Assembly: GCF_019947135.1 (NCBI RefSeq)
Contig: NZ_JAGSHT010000011.1
Coordinates: 52,686-116,685 of the forward strand
Reading direction: 5' to 3'
DNA length: 64,000 bases
DNA from: Occultella gossypii
Lineage (GTDB): Bacteria > Actinomycetota > Actinomycetes > Actinomycetales > Beutenbergiaceae
Positions 48,241 to 56,130 of the stretch are shown in pieces; position 1 is the first letter of the stretch, and each line of letters begins with the position of its first letter. Below the pieces are notes generated by a model. It was not told where the DNA came from. It did no database searches and saw only the letters and a program-made list of their open reading frames with translations. Made by a program: the position numbers and the translations under genes.

Positions 48241-49281
48241 TCAAGGAACTAGGCTGAGACTCATCGGCGCCGCCACCTCGGCCACCATGCTCGCAGGGCC
48301 GATCGGGTCGAAGCCACCGAGCTGGTGCGACACGATCCGGTGCGCGTGCGTGGCTGCGACCAGCAGCTCCGTACCCACCACGACGAAGTGGTTCGGCCAG
48401 GCGGGCGTCGCGACCTCCGTGACGAGCCTCAGGCCGCCGGCGCCACCGATCGCCAGGGCGCTGAGCGTGTCGCAGCCACGCGCCCCGACGATCACGTGGT
48501 CGCCGTGCACCACGATGTCGGAGAGGTAGAACGACGCCTCGGCCGGCTGCGTCGTGGCGGCCACGCTCGCGGTCACCTCGGCGCGCCCGGCGGCCTCGTC
48601 CCAGGCGAGGACGGCCACCTCGCCGTTGAGCTCACACGCGACGTACAGGGTGTCACGGTGCCAGGCGGGATGCCGCGGACCGGCCCCGGCCGGCAGGGCC
48701 GTCACGATCGGCTCACCGACCGGCCGACCGGCCACGAGTCGATAGGCACGCAGCGCGTCGGCTCCCAGGTCCGTGACCACCAGATACCCGCCACCGGGGC
48801 TGACGGTGGTGGCGTGCGGGTGCGACGACGCCTGCCGACGAGGGTCCACGCTGCTGCCGCTGAACGTCAGGTCCACGGCGTCGTCGGTGAGCCCGCCGTC
48901 ATCATCGAGCGCGATCGCGCCGACCGTGCCATCGCCGTAGTTGGCGATATAGAGCCACGTTCCCTCCGGATGCACGGTCAGGTGGCACGGGATCGCTCCG
49001 CCGCTCGAGCGCCGGGACAGCACCACGGGTGCGTCGCCGCCGGCTATGTCGGTCCGGACTGCGACCACCGCACCGTCGGTCTCGTGGTGCGTGGCGTAGA
49101 GCACGGGCCGGGTCGGGTGCTGGGCGATGAACGAGGGCCGGGGCAGGGCCAGGTGAGCCTCGGGCGCATCTCCGACTCGGGCACGCGCCCAACGCGTGAG
49201 CCCGGCCGCGAGCAGGCCCGGGGCCTCCGGCACGTCGAACGACGCCGCCCACACGGTGGGCGATCCTGCGGAAGGGGTCAT
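48241..49281 (-). CDS. Lactonase-family seven-bladed propeller protein
   Basis: 346 residues, resembling 6-phosphogluconolactonase/YbhE-type lactonases (PRPSFIAQHPTRPVLYATHHE, CHLTVHPEGTWLYIANYGDGTV, SSHPHATTVSPGGGYLVVTDLG, GPRHPAWHRDTLYVACELNGEV). The HPH, YxANY and GPRH blocks are characteristic. GGAGG is six bases before the ATG at 49281; the frame to 49317 is longer but has no ribosome site. It probably opens a sugar lactone formed by the neighbouring Gfo/Idh/MocA protein and begins the operon that includes the ROK regulator. Confidence 0.9.
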   Translation of the reverse strand: MTPSAGSPTVWAASFDVPEAPGLLAAGLTRWARARVGDAPEAHLALPRPSFIAQHPTRPVLYATHHETDGAVVAVRTDIAGGDAPVVLSRRSSGGAIPCHLTVHPEGTWLYIANYGDGTVGAIALDDDGGLTDDAVDLTFSGSSVDPRRQASSHPHATTVSPGGGYLVVTDLGADALRAYRLVAGRPVGEPIVTALPAGAGPRHPAWHRDTLYVACELNGEVAVLAWDEAAGRAEVTASVAATTQPAEASFYLSDIVVHGDHVIVGARGCDTLSALAIGGAGGLRLVTEVATPAWPNHFVVVGTELLVAATHAHRIVSHQLGGFDPIGPASMVAEVAAPMSLSLVP

Positions 49282-49349
49282 GGTCGTCCTCCGTGATCGG
49301 CGGCCGCCTGGACCCACCGTCGCTCGTTGACCTCGTCGGCCGTGGTCCC

Positions 49350-49355
49350 TACCGT
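49350..49355 (+). promoter_or_regulatory. -10-like hexamer, possible leaderless start of the RidA gene
   Basis: TACCGT ends 7 bases before the ATG at 49363; no ribosome site is seen. Confidence 0.4.
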
Positions 49356-49362
49356 GGCATCC

Positions 49363-49782
49363 ATGCAGACTGCTTCACGTTCGGACCCTGCGCGGGGCGG
49401 GACCGCACTCCACCCGTCCGGGACGGCCCGGTCCGACCTGGCCCTCTCCCTCGGGGTCGCGGCGGGCGAGTTCGTGTTCGTCTCCGGCGCGGTCGCCTTC
49501 CACCCCGAGACCGGCGAGATCGTCGGCCGAGGCGTCGAGGAGCAGACCCGGCAGACGCTCCACAACATCGAAGCGGTCCTGGCCGAGGCGGACCTCGGCT
49601 TCGTGGACGTCGTGCAGGCTCGCATCTACCTCAGCGACATCCGCCGTGACTTCCGCTCCTTCGACGCGGTCTATCGGGAGTTCCTCAGTGCGCCCTTCCC
49701 GGCACGGACGACCGTCGGCGTCGAACTCGCCGTGCCGGGCCTCCTGGTGGAGATCGACGCCGTCGCCCGCCGACGGGCCTGA
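49363..49782 (+). CDS. RidA/YjgF-family enamine/imine deaminase
   Basis: 139 residues. The C-terminal half has the family signatures: VFVSGAVAFHPETG, EQTRQTLHNIEAVLAEADLGFVDVV, QARIYLSDIRRDFRSFDAVY and PARTTVGVELAVPGLLVEIDAVA (Arg and Glu of the active site). RidA removes reactive enamine/imine products of PLP enzymes. It lies at the 3' end of the operon holding an aminotransferase, facing it, so it may serve the same pathway. The start at 49363 follows TACCGT by 7 bases. Confidence 0.92.
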   Translation: MQTASRSDPARGGTALHPSGTARSDLALSLGVAAGEFVFVSGAVAFHPETGEIVGRGVEEQTRQTLHNIEAVLAEADLGFVDVVQARIYLSDIRRDFRSFDAVYREFLSAPFPARTTVGVELAVPGLLVEIDAVARRRA

Positions 49783-49808
49783 CCGGTCGAGCACCTTCCG
49801 CACCGCGC

Positions 49809-51089
49809 TCAGAGGGCGGCGAGCGCGTCGCGGGCGGCTGCCACGGTGCGCTCGACGTCCGCGGCGGTGTGTGCCGTCGAGAGGTACCACCGGCCGCCGG
49901 GCAGACTGAATACGCCGCGGCGTAGCAGTTCGACGGTGAGCCGGTCGTAGAAGTCCCAGTCCGCCGTCGTGAAGTCGGTGAAGGTCTCAGCGGCGTCGGT
50001 GCCGGGGATGACCTGGACGACGGGTCCGACGTTGCGCACGACGGCAGGTCGCCCGGCGTCGCTGAATGCGCTCGCGAGTCCGGTGGCGAGGGCGCCGCCG
50101 AGGTCTTCGAACCGCTCGTAGGTGCCGGGTTCGGCGAGGACGTCGAGGGTGGCGCCGGCGGCGGCCAGGACGACGGGGTTGCCGTTGTAGGTGCCGGCGT
50201 GCACGACGCCGCGGGTGACTTCGTCGATGAGGTCGCCGCGTCCGGCGAGTGCGGCGAGGGGGAACCCGCCGGCGATGGCCTTGGCGAGCACGACCAGGTC
50301 GGGGGTGACGCCGTAGCGTTCGGTGCCGCCGCCGTGGGCGATCCGGAAGCCCGTGATCACCTCGTCGAAGACGAGCAGGGTGCCGGTCTCGTCGCAGATC
50401 GCGCGCAGTTCGGCGAGGAATCCTGGTGCGGGTTCGAGCACCCCGGAGTTGCACAGCACCGGTTCGGTGAAGACGGCGGCGATGTCCTGGTCGGGGTCGG
50501 TGAGCACGGCGCGCACCGCCGCGGCGTCGTTCCAGGGCAGGATGGTCACGTCGGTGAGCGCGGACGGGTTCTGCCCGCGCGAGGCGGGTCGGTCCAGGGC
50601 GCCGTTCGCGTCTGGGCGGTAGCCGAGCAGCATCGCGTCCGACCACCCGTGGTAGTGGCCCTCGAACTTCACGAACCGGCGCCGGCCGGTCGCGGCCCGG
50701 GCCAGGCGCAGCGCGGTCTGGTCCGCCTCGGTGCCGGTGTTGGACCAGAGCACCCGGTCCATCCCGGGGATCGCGGCGAGTACCCGTTCGGCGATCTCGT
50801 ACTCCAGGTCATGGCTGGCCCCGAACGTCTGCCCGAGCGGGAGCTGCCGGGTCACCGTCTCGACCAGATGCGGGTGGGCGTGGCCGATGATCACCGGGCC
50901 CCAGCCGAGCACGTAGTCGGTGTAGGTGTTCCCGTCCACGTCCCGGAGTTCGGCGCCCTGACCGGACTCGAAGTACAACGGGTGCGGCTTCATCTGCGCG
51001 CGCATCCCCGTGCTGACCCCACCACCGAGAGAGCCCTTGGCCCGCTCCCAGCGCTGGGCCGACCCGGGCCAGGACTCGATCAGGCTCAT
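49809..51089 (-). CDS. Class III PLP-dependent aminotransferase, glutamate-1-semialdehyde aminomutase-like
   Basis: A 426-residue fold-type I enzyme. The PLP lysine is K270 in VVLAKAIAGGFPLAAL; LVFDEVITGFR holds the pyridine-N Asp, and SNTGTEADQTALRLAR the phosphate-binding region. It resembles HemL (YVLGWGPVIIGHAHP, KFEGHYHGWSDAML) but the context is catabolic rather than tetrapyrrole synthesis, so a beta- or omega-aminotransferase is more likely. It is the last gene of the operon and is coupled to the M81 gene by ATGA. Confidence 0.93.
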   Translation of the reverse strand: MSLIESWPGSAQRWERAKGSLGGGVSTGMRAQMKPHPLYFESGQGAELRDVDGNTYTDYVLGWGPVIIGHAHPHLVETVTRQLPLGQTFGASHDLEYEIAERVLAAIPGMDRVLWSNTGTEADQTALRLARAATGRRRFVKFEGHYHGWSDAMLLGYRPDANGALDRPASRGQNPSALTDVTILPWNDAAAVRAVLTDPDQDIAAVFTEPVLCNSGVLEPAPGFLAELRAICDETGTLLVFDEVITGFRIAHGGGTERYGVTPDLVVLAKAIAGGFPLAALAGRGDLIDEVTRGVVHAGTYNGNPVVLAAAGATLDVLAEPGTYERFEDLGGALATGLASAFSDAGRPAVVRNVGPVVQVIPGTDAAETFTDFTTADWDFYDRLTVELLRRGVFSLPGGRWYLSTAHTAADVERTVAAARDALAAL

Positions 51090-52624
51090 GCGTACTCCTC
51101 AATCGTCTCGTAGGGGAACAACGGCACCCGCCGGTTCCGGTGCTTGAGATGGTGCAGGTTCGCCGCGGTGACGCCCGGGGTGTCGACCCGAATGACCTCG
51201 GTCACGATGTCGGCGTACCCGGCAAGCGGGGACTGCACGCCCTTGCCGATGATGATGCGCCGCTCGGTCGGCTCCACCCCCAACACCCGGGGCTGGGCCA
51301 GCCCGGACGGGATCTCCGGCCGCGACGTCACGATCACCAAGCAGTCGTCGTCGTAGGCCACCAGTGCCGTCGGACCCGTGTCGAAGGCGCGCTGCCCGGC
51401 GTGGGTGCGCCCGGTGTCCTCGAACGGACCGTCGTGCAGCGCCCGCACCACGCCCGCCACCCGCAGCGGCGGGCCGGTCTCGGCGATGGCGCGACCCCCG
51501 ATGTCCAGGACGATGTGCGCACCGAGCCCCGCAGCGTGGCACGCGCCCGCTGCGTCGGGGTCCTGCACGATCGACAGCGCGCCCGCGACGCCCTGGTCCT
51601 GGATCTCCCGCAGGAGCACCACGGAGTCCCCGGGGCTGCCACCGCCGACGTTGTCTCCGACGTCGAGCAGGAGTACCGGTCCGACCCGTGCGTCATCCGC
51701 AGCGCGGACCGCCTCGGCCGGGCTGGGCGCGGTGCCGATGAGCTCCGCGCGTCGGCTCCAGACCTCCCGGGCGAGGTCGTCCGCGAGCTGCTTGGCGAGC
51801 GCGAGGTCGTCCTCAGTGACGACGACGACGCTCAGGCCCATCTCCTCGACATCGGCATAGGGGAAGCCTTCCGCCACCGAAGCTCCGAGCACGCGCGGGT
51901 CGGTGTCGACGAGCTGGGCTGCCTGTGACGTGAGCGAGGCCATCGGCTCCTCGGTGGTGTGCTGGCGCAGGATGTCGATGGCTGCCGGTACCTGGGTCAG
52001 TGCCGTGGTCGGTCGGGACTCGCCCCGGGCCGCGCGGATGACGAGCTCGGCCACGTCCCGGCCGCGGTCACGGGCATCCACATGCGGGTTGGTGCGGAAC
52101 GTGATGAGCACGTCCGAGTGCGCCACCATGCGTGCGCTCACGTTGGCGTGCAGGTCGAGGGTCACGCCGACGGGGACGTTGCCGACCTGGTCGCGGACCC
52201 GGCGGAGGATCTCGCCGTCGGCATCGTCGACGTGCGCGGCCACCGCGGCACCGTGGAGGGCGAGCAGTACCCCGTCCCACGGTCCGTGCAGCTCGAGGAG
52301 ATGGCACATCTCGTCGACGTAGGCGTCGAAGGCGTCGGGCGTGAACGGCCCGCTGGGCGTGGTGCTCGCGAAGATCAGCGGGACGAGGTCGACTCCGCCG
52401 CGCTCCGCCGCGTCGAGGTAGCCGGCCACGATGGTGTTCGCGCCCATATGCTCGCGGATGATCTCCGGGCCTCGTCGGGTCAGCGCGGCCAGTCGATCGG
52501 CGTCGATCCGGCCAGGGCTGAACGTGTTCGCCTCGTGCGAGAGGCCGAGGACGGCGAGCCGCGCGGTGGCGGGCGTCGGCCCGCCCAGCGACCGGCCGCC
52601 GTCGGGCAGTGCGTTCACAATCAC
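51086..52624 (-). CDS. M81/MlrC-family metallopeptidase-like protein
   Basis: 512 residues, GTG start overlapping the creatininase stop (GTGA). M81 hallmarks are GLSHEANTFSPG, EHMGANTIVAGYLDAAER, DLHANVSARMVAHSDVLITFRTNPHVD and VLLLDVGDNVGGGSPGDS; these carry the zinc-binding His/Asp residues. MlrC hydrolyses linearised microcystin, but relatives occur in many catabolic clusters with unknown substrates. It precedes the aminotransferase gene. Confidence 0.92.
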   Translation of the reverse strand: MIVNALPDGGRSLGGPTPATARLAVLGLSHEANTFSPGRIDADRLAALTRRGPEIIREHMGANTIVAGYLDAAERGGVDLVPLIFASTTPSGPFTPDAFDAYVDEMCHLLELHGPWDGVLLALHGAAVAAHVDDADGEILRRVRDQVGNVPVGVTLDLHANVSARMVAHSDVLITFRTNPHVDARDRGRDVAELVIRAARGESRPTTALTQVPAAIDILRQHTTEEPMASLTSQAAQLVDTDPRVLGASVAEGFPYADVEEMGLSVVVVTEDDLALAKQLADDLAREVWSRRAELIGTAPSPAEAVRAADDARVGPVLLLDVGDNVGGGSPGDSVVLLREIQDQGVAGALSIVQDPDAAGACHAAGLGAHIVLDIGGRAIAETGPPLRVAGVVRALHDGPFEDTGRTHAGQRAFDTGPTALVAYDDDCLVIVTSRPEIPSGLAQPRVLGVEPTERRIIIGKGVQSPLAGYADIVTEVIRVDTPGVTAANLHHLKHRNRRVPLFPYETIEEYA

Positions 52625-53388
52625 TCCCCCGCCTTGTGGAAGGCGACGATGAAGGCACTCAGCGCCTCCGCGATCTCCGCGAGGACGCGCTCGCCGACCG
52701 CTGCCGACGCGAGACGGGAGTCATCCGTGCGCCCGTCGCTGGCCTGCCAGACACCGGGGTGGCGGACCGTCCCGCCGGGCACGTCCTGGGACGCGAGTGG
52801 CTGGAGGCGCGCCTCGCTCGCGGGCAGGGCATCGGTGCGTACCAGCTCGGGCCGGAGCGCGAGCAGCAACGACGTCTCGAACGACCCAGCGTGCCCGGGC
52901 TTGGGCGCATCGTCGAGGTCCAGCGCGGCGAGGACGTCCGCGGCCGCCGTCCAGTAGCTCGTCGCCGCGACGTGGACGTCGAGACCCTGCTCGTAGGCGA
53001 GCCGGTCGACCGCCGCGTCGGCCGGCACGGCGTTCCCACCGTGACCGTTGACGAACAGGATGCGCCGGAACCCGTCCGCGGCGAGGCTCGTGGCGATGTC
53101 CACGAGGACGTCCACGTAGACCCGCATCGAGATCGAGATCGTGCCCCCGAACGGCAGATGGTGGTGCGCGAACCCGAACGGCAGCGTCGGCGTGACGACC
53201 ACAGGCACCGCCGCCGACGCCACCGTCGCCGCGGCCCGGGCCAGGTGAGTGATCACGGCCGCGTCGACGCAGACGGGCAGGTGCGGGCCGTGCTGTTCCG
53301 TGGATCCGATCGGGACCACGACGGTGGCATCGGGCGCCACCGCCCGCAGTTCGGCACGGGTCAGCTCGTCGAAGATCAGCGCGGCCAT
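52621..53388 (-). CDS. Creatininase-family amidohydrolase
   Basis: 255 residues with the creatininase/MftE-type motifs: VVVPIGSTEQHGPHLPVCVDA, FGFAHHHLPFGGTI, RILFVNGHGGN and a C-terminal GHAGSFETSLLLALRPE, giving the Glu/His/Asp metal ligands of the binuclear site. The start at 53388 (AAGGGAC upstream) is used instead of the frame to 53487. The previous gene stops one base before it, and it overlaps the M81 gene by 4 bases. It likely hydrolyses an amide or lactam; creatinine itself is not implied. Confidence 0.92.
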   Translation of the reverse strand: MAALIFDELTRAELRAVAPDATVVVPIGSTEQHGPHLPVCVDAAVITHLARAAATVASAAVPVVVTPTLPFGFAHHHLPFGGTISISMRVYVDVLVDIATSLAADGFRRILFVNGHGGNAVPADAAVDRLAYEQGLDVHVAATSYWTAAADVLAALDLDDAPKPGHAGSFETSLLLALRPELVRTDALPASEARLQPLASQDVPGGTVRHPGVWQASDGRTDDSRLASAAVGERVLAEIAEALSAFIVAFHKAGE

Positions 53389-53389
53389 G

Positions 53390-54922
53390 TCATGTCCCTT
53401 GTGTCGATGTCGGAGCGGTTGCGCGCAGCCAGAACGCGTCGAGGCGGTCCACCGCGTGCCAGCCGAGCACGTCCTGCACCCGGTCACCCAGGTAGCGCCC
53501 GTGCGGGGAGGGGGCCAGGACGTTCAGTACCGGGCTCGGCTCCGGCAGGCTCTCGACGCGCGCCGCGGCAGCCATCGCCCGGCCCGCGTCGGCCCAGGAC
53601 ACCGCGAACGGATGCAGCGGTTGCTCCCGGGGCCGGGTCGGGTCCACGAAGGCGCAGAACAGCAGCACCGGGCATGCGATGGCGTGCTGCTCGGCCATGA
53701 CGCGGCAGACCTCCTGGCCGAGCAGTTTGGTCAGGAAGTAGAGGTCGTCCCCGGACCGGGACGGCGCCCCCTCCCCCACGTCGCGATCATCGGTGTACCC
53801 ACGAGGGTGCGGCGGCAGCGTGAGGGTCGGGCCGGTGTGCACCACCCGGGGGACGCCGGCGTCCCTCGCGGCAAGCATCGCGTGCAGGGCACCGAGCACG
53901 TTCACCCGGAACGCGCCGACCGGGTCCGCCCGCACGACCGCGCAGTTGATCAAACAGTCCGCACCAGCAGCCGCCGACCGGACCGCGTCGAGGTCGGCGA
54001 TGTCGACGACCAGCTCCTCATGCGGAGCCGGCGGGGCCCCGGCCGGGACCGGTGCGTTCGCCGACTGCGGCGGCCGGGCGGCGATCTCGGCGAGCGGTCG
54101 GGCGTCGGTGACCCGAAGTACGTGCCGGTCCGACAGCGCCGCGTAGGTGACGACGCCCAAGGGGCCGCCCGCGCCGAACAGCGTGATGCGCTCCGGCCGC
54201 GGCAGGCCGGCAAGCCGCGCGGGGCGCTGCGGCCAGGCCGGTGCCGGTGCCGCCGCGTCCGGACGGAACTGGGCCGGACCGGGGTGGCGCGGCGCGAAGG
54301 CCAACGGCTCCCGGCGCGCGTCGGCGAGGGGGTAGCGGCCGCTGCCGCGCACGATGTGCCAGGCCCGCCACCGCGGGCCGGTCGGCTCGGAGGACGCCGC
54401 CGGGAACTCCACGGCACGTACGATCGCCCGCACGGCATCCTCGACGTGCAGCCACGTCGGCGCTGGTCCGGCCTCGAACCCCGCCCGGTCGACCACGTCG
54501 TCCAGGCGCAGCACCCGGGCCTCGATCGGCCGCGACCGCGTCAGCTCCCGCGAGGTGATCTCGGCCAGGTGGGCCGCGAGGTCGCGCGGCCGCGCCGTGG
54601 GTCGCGGCGACCATTCCTCGGTCACGCCCCACCCGGAGTCGTAGGAGTCGAAGAGGCGCATCGTGGACAGGCGCACGTAGCGGGTGGCGGACGTGGTGGT
54701 GAGCAGGTTCCAGGTACCGAGGGTGGCCCGTTCGATCCGGGTGGACGCGTCCGCCTCCGCGTCCGGGTCGCCGTGCACCACCACGTCAACCACCGGTCGC
54801 CCGGCCCACGCGGCGGGCTCGCGCACATCGCCGTCGAACTCCTCGACCTCGTGCCGCTCCCCCAGCGCCACCCGCAACGGACCGCGCAACGGGTCCGGGA
54901 CATCGACGAGCAGGACCCGCAT
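53390..54922 (-). CDS. Double SDR protein: two Rossmann-like epimerase/dehydratase modules
   Basis: 510 residues. The N-terminal module (about 1-240; RVLLVDVPDPL) has the overall SDR layout but no glycine-rich nucleotide motif. The C-terminal module (about 250-510) has FGAGGPLGVVTY as the NAD(P) motif and a Y-x3-K catalytic pair in YFLTKLLGQE. This suggests one active and one degenerate half. The ATG at 54922 shares its A with the preceding stop (TGATG); the GTG at 54925 is the alternative. It is central in the coupled operon and may interconvert a sugar or hydroxy acid intermediate. Confidence 0.85.
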   Translation of the reverse strand: MRVLLVDVPDPLRGPLRVALGERHEVEEFDGDVREPAAWAGRPVVDVVVHGDPDAEADASTRIERATLGTWNLLTTTSATRYVRLSTMRLFDSYDSGWGVTEEWSPRPTARPRDLAAHLAEITSRELTRSRPIEARVLRLDDVVDRAGFEAGPAPTWLHVEDAVRAIVRAVEFPAASSEPTGPRWRAWHIVRGSGRYPLADARREPLAFAPRHPGPAQFRPDAAAPAPAWPQRPARLAGLPRPERITLFGAGGPLGVVTYAALSDRHVLRVTDARPLAEIAARPPQSANAPVPAGAPPAPHEELVVDIADLDAVRSAAAGADCLINCAVVRADPVGAFRVNVLGALHAMLAARDAGVPRVVHTGPTLTLPPHPRGYTDDRDVGEGAPSRSGDDLYFLTKLLGQEVCRVMAEQHAIACPVLLFCAFVDPTRPREQPLHPFAVSWADAGRAMAAAARVESLPEPSPVLNVLAPSPHGRYLGDRVQDVLGWHAVDRLDAFWLRATAPTSTQGT

Positions 54923-56130
54923 CACTGGCCTCCCGCGGGCGCGCCGGGGACCGGGAGCTGGACACCGGTGTCCGGAACGTGGGCGGTGGGCTGGTAGGAG
55001 ATCGCGAGCTCCGGGGTGTCCAGGCGGGCGCCGCCACGCAGCGAGCGCATCGCGGCGGCGAGGATCCCGGTCGTCAGCAGCGTGCGCTCAACCGGGTAGG
55101 GCGTCCGGCGGGCGAGCATCATCGACTCGATCTGGCGAACCAGGAAGATGAAGTGGCCGTACTCCGGCCCGCCCTGCAGCCACAGCTGGGCCGCGGCCTC
55201 GTCCGCCGGCCCGCGCGCGGCGGTCGCGAAGCCCGCCACGGCGCCCTGGCAGTTCACCGAGGCTGCCCGCAGCCCGTCCAGGTACTCGATCAGGAAGACC
55301 GCCTGTGGTGCTCGCCGCGCCTCCTCGGCACTGCGCGGGTCGACCTGCAGCGTCGCGAGGGCGCGTTCGAAGAGCTCCGCATCGACCGTGCCATCGGTCA
55401 GCGCGCGGGCCGCGGCCGCGCCGGTCAACGTACGCACGGAGCGAACCCCGCTCTCCCCGCCCGCGCGGCGTTCGGCGAATACCTGGATCCCCTCGAGGCT
55501 GTGGAAGCCATACGCCTCCGTGGAGCCGTAACAGACCCCGACGGCGTCGGTCATCGGTGCGCCGAGCGGCCACTCGGATCCCGTCGGCTCCCGCCATGCG
55601 AGCGGCACGCTCGAGCCGGCCAGCAGCGGGATCGCGTGCCGTCGCGCCACCTCATACATGGCGTGCGCGTCCGCGAAGGACCAGGCCAGATGCTTGTCGG
55701 TGAACACCGGCACGGTCCGTCCCGCCCCGATCATGGTGGCCACGACCGCATCGAACAGCCGCCGGCGGGGATAGAGCTTCTGGCCGAACTCGTTCTCCTC
55801 GTAGTCACCGTGCTCGCCGATGATGACGACGCCGTCGACGTTCACGCCACCGCGGCCGAGGCCGATGGCCTCCGCGGCGCTGGGGTAGCGCGGCACCCCG
55901 TGGCGGTCGGTCAGCTCGACCGCGATGTCCGGCCGGAGCCGCTCGCCGGCGTGAGCGCCGAGCTGCTCGACGTACACCGAGGCGACCTCGACCCTCGGGT
56001 CGATCCGGTGACCGGCCCAGCTGTAGCCCTGGACCAGGCGTGTGCCGATCACATCCGCGTGGGAGTCCGTGAACCAGGTGGTCGCGATGATCGCGACGCG
56101 CGGCCGCCGCTGGGTCGCCGTCGTCGTCAT
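54922..56130 (-). CDS. Conserved protein of unknown function
   Basis: 402 residues. The start at 56130 follows from ATGA coupling to the dehydrogenase gene. It opens RPRVAIIATTWFTDSHADVI, a beta-alpha-beta start, and has strongly patterned blocks: SVYVEQLGAHAGERLRPD, VDGVVIIGEHGDYEENEFGQ, FTDKHLAWSFADAHAMYEVA, LLAGSSVPLAWR and CYGSTEAYGFHSLEGIQVFAERR. I recall this type of protein as uncharacterised and found near Gfo/Idh/MocA genes in other bacteria, but I do not know a function. No signal peptide or membrane segment is seen, so it is cytoplasmic. Confidence 0.82.
   Translation of the reverse strand: MTTTATQRRPRVAIIATTWFTDSHADVIGTRLVQGYSWAGHRIDPRVEVASVYVEQLGAHAGERLRPDIAVELTDRHGVPRYPSAAEAIGLGRGGVNVDGVVIIGEHGDYEENEFGQKLYPRRRLFDAVVATMIGAGRTVPVFTDKHLAWSFADAHAMYEVARRHAIPLLAGSSVPLAWREPTGSEWPLGAPMTDAVGVCYGSTEAYGFHSLEGIQVFAERRAGGESGVRSVRTLTGAAAARALTDGTVDAELFERALATLQVDPRSAEEARRAPQAVFLIEYLDGLRAASVNCQGAVAGFATAARGPADEAAAQLWLQGGPEYGHFIFLVRQIESMMLARRTPYPVERTLLTTGILAAAMRSLRGGARLDTPELAISYQPTAHVPDTGVQLPVPGAPAGGQ

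Noticed and set aside
48236..48246. Palindrome CCTTGTCAAGG as ROK operator
   Set aside because: It overlaps the lactonase stop codon and the ROK start, so constraint from coding sequence explains it as well as a binding site would.
49809..51089. hemL (glutamate-1-semialdehyde aminomutase)
   Set aside because: Motifs fit the family, but the position as last gene of a catabolic-looking operon and the absence of other tetrapyrrole genes make the specific name unsafe.
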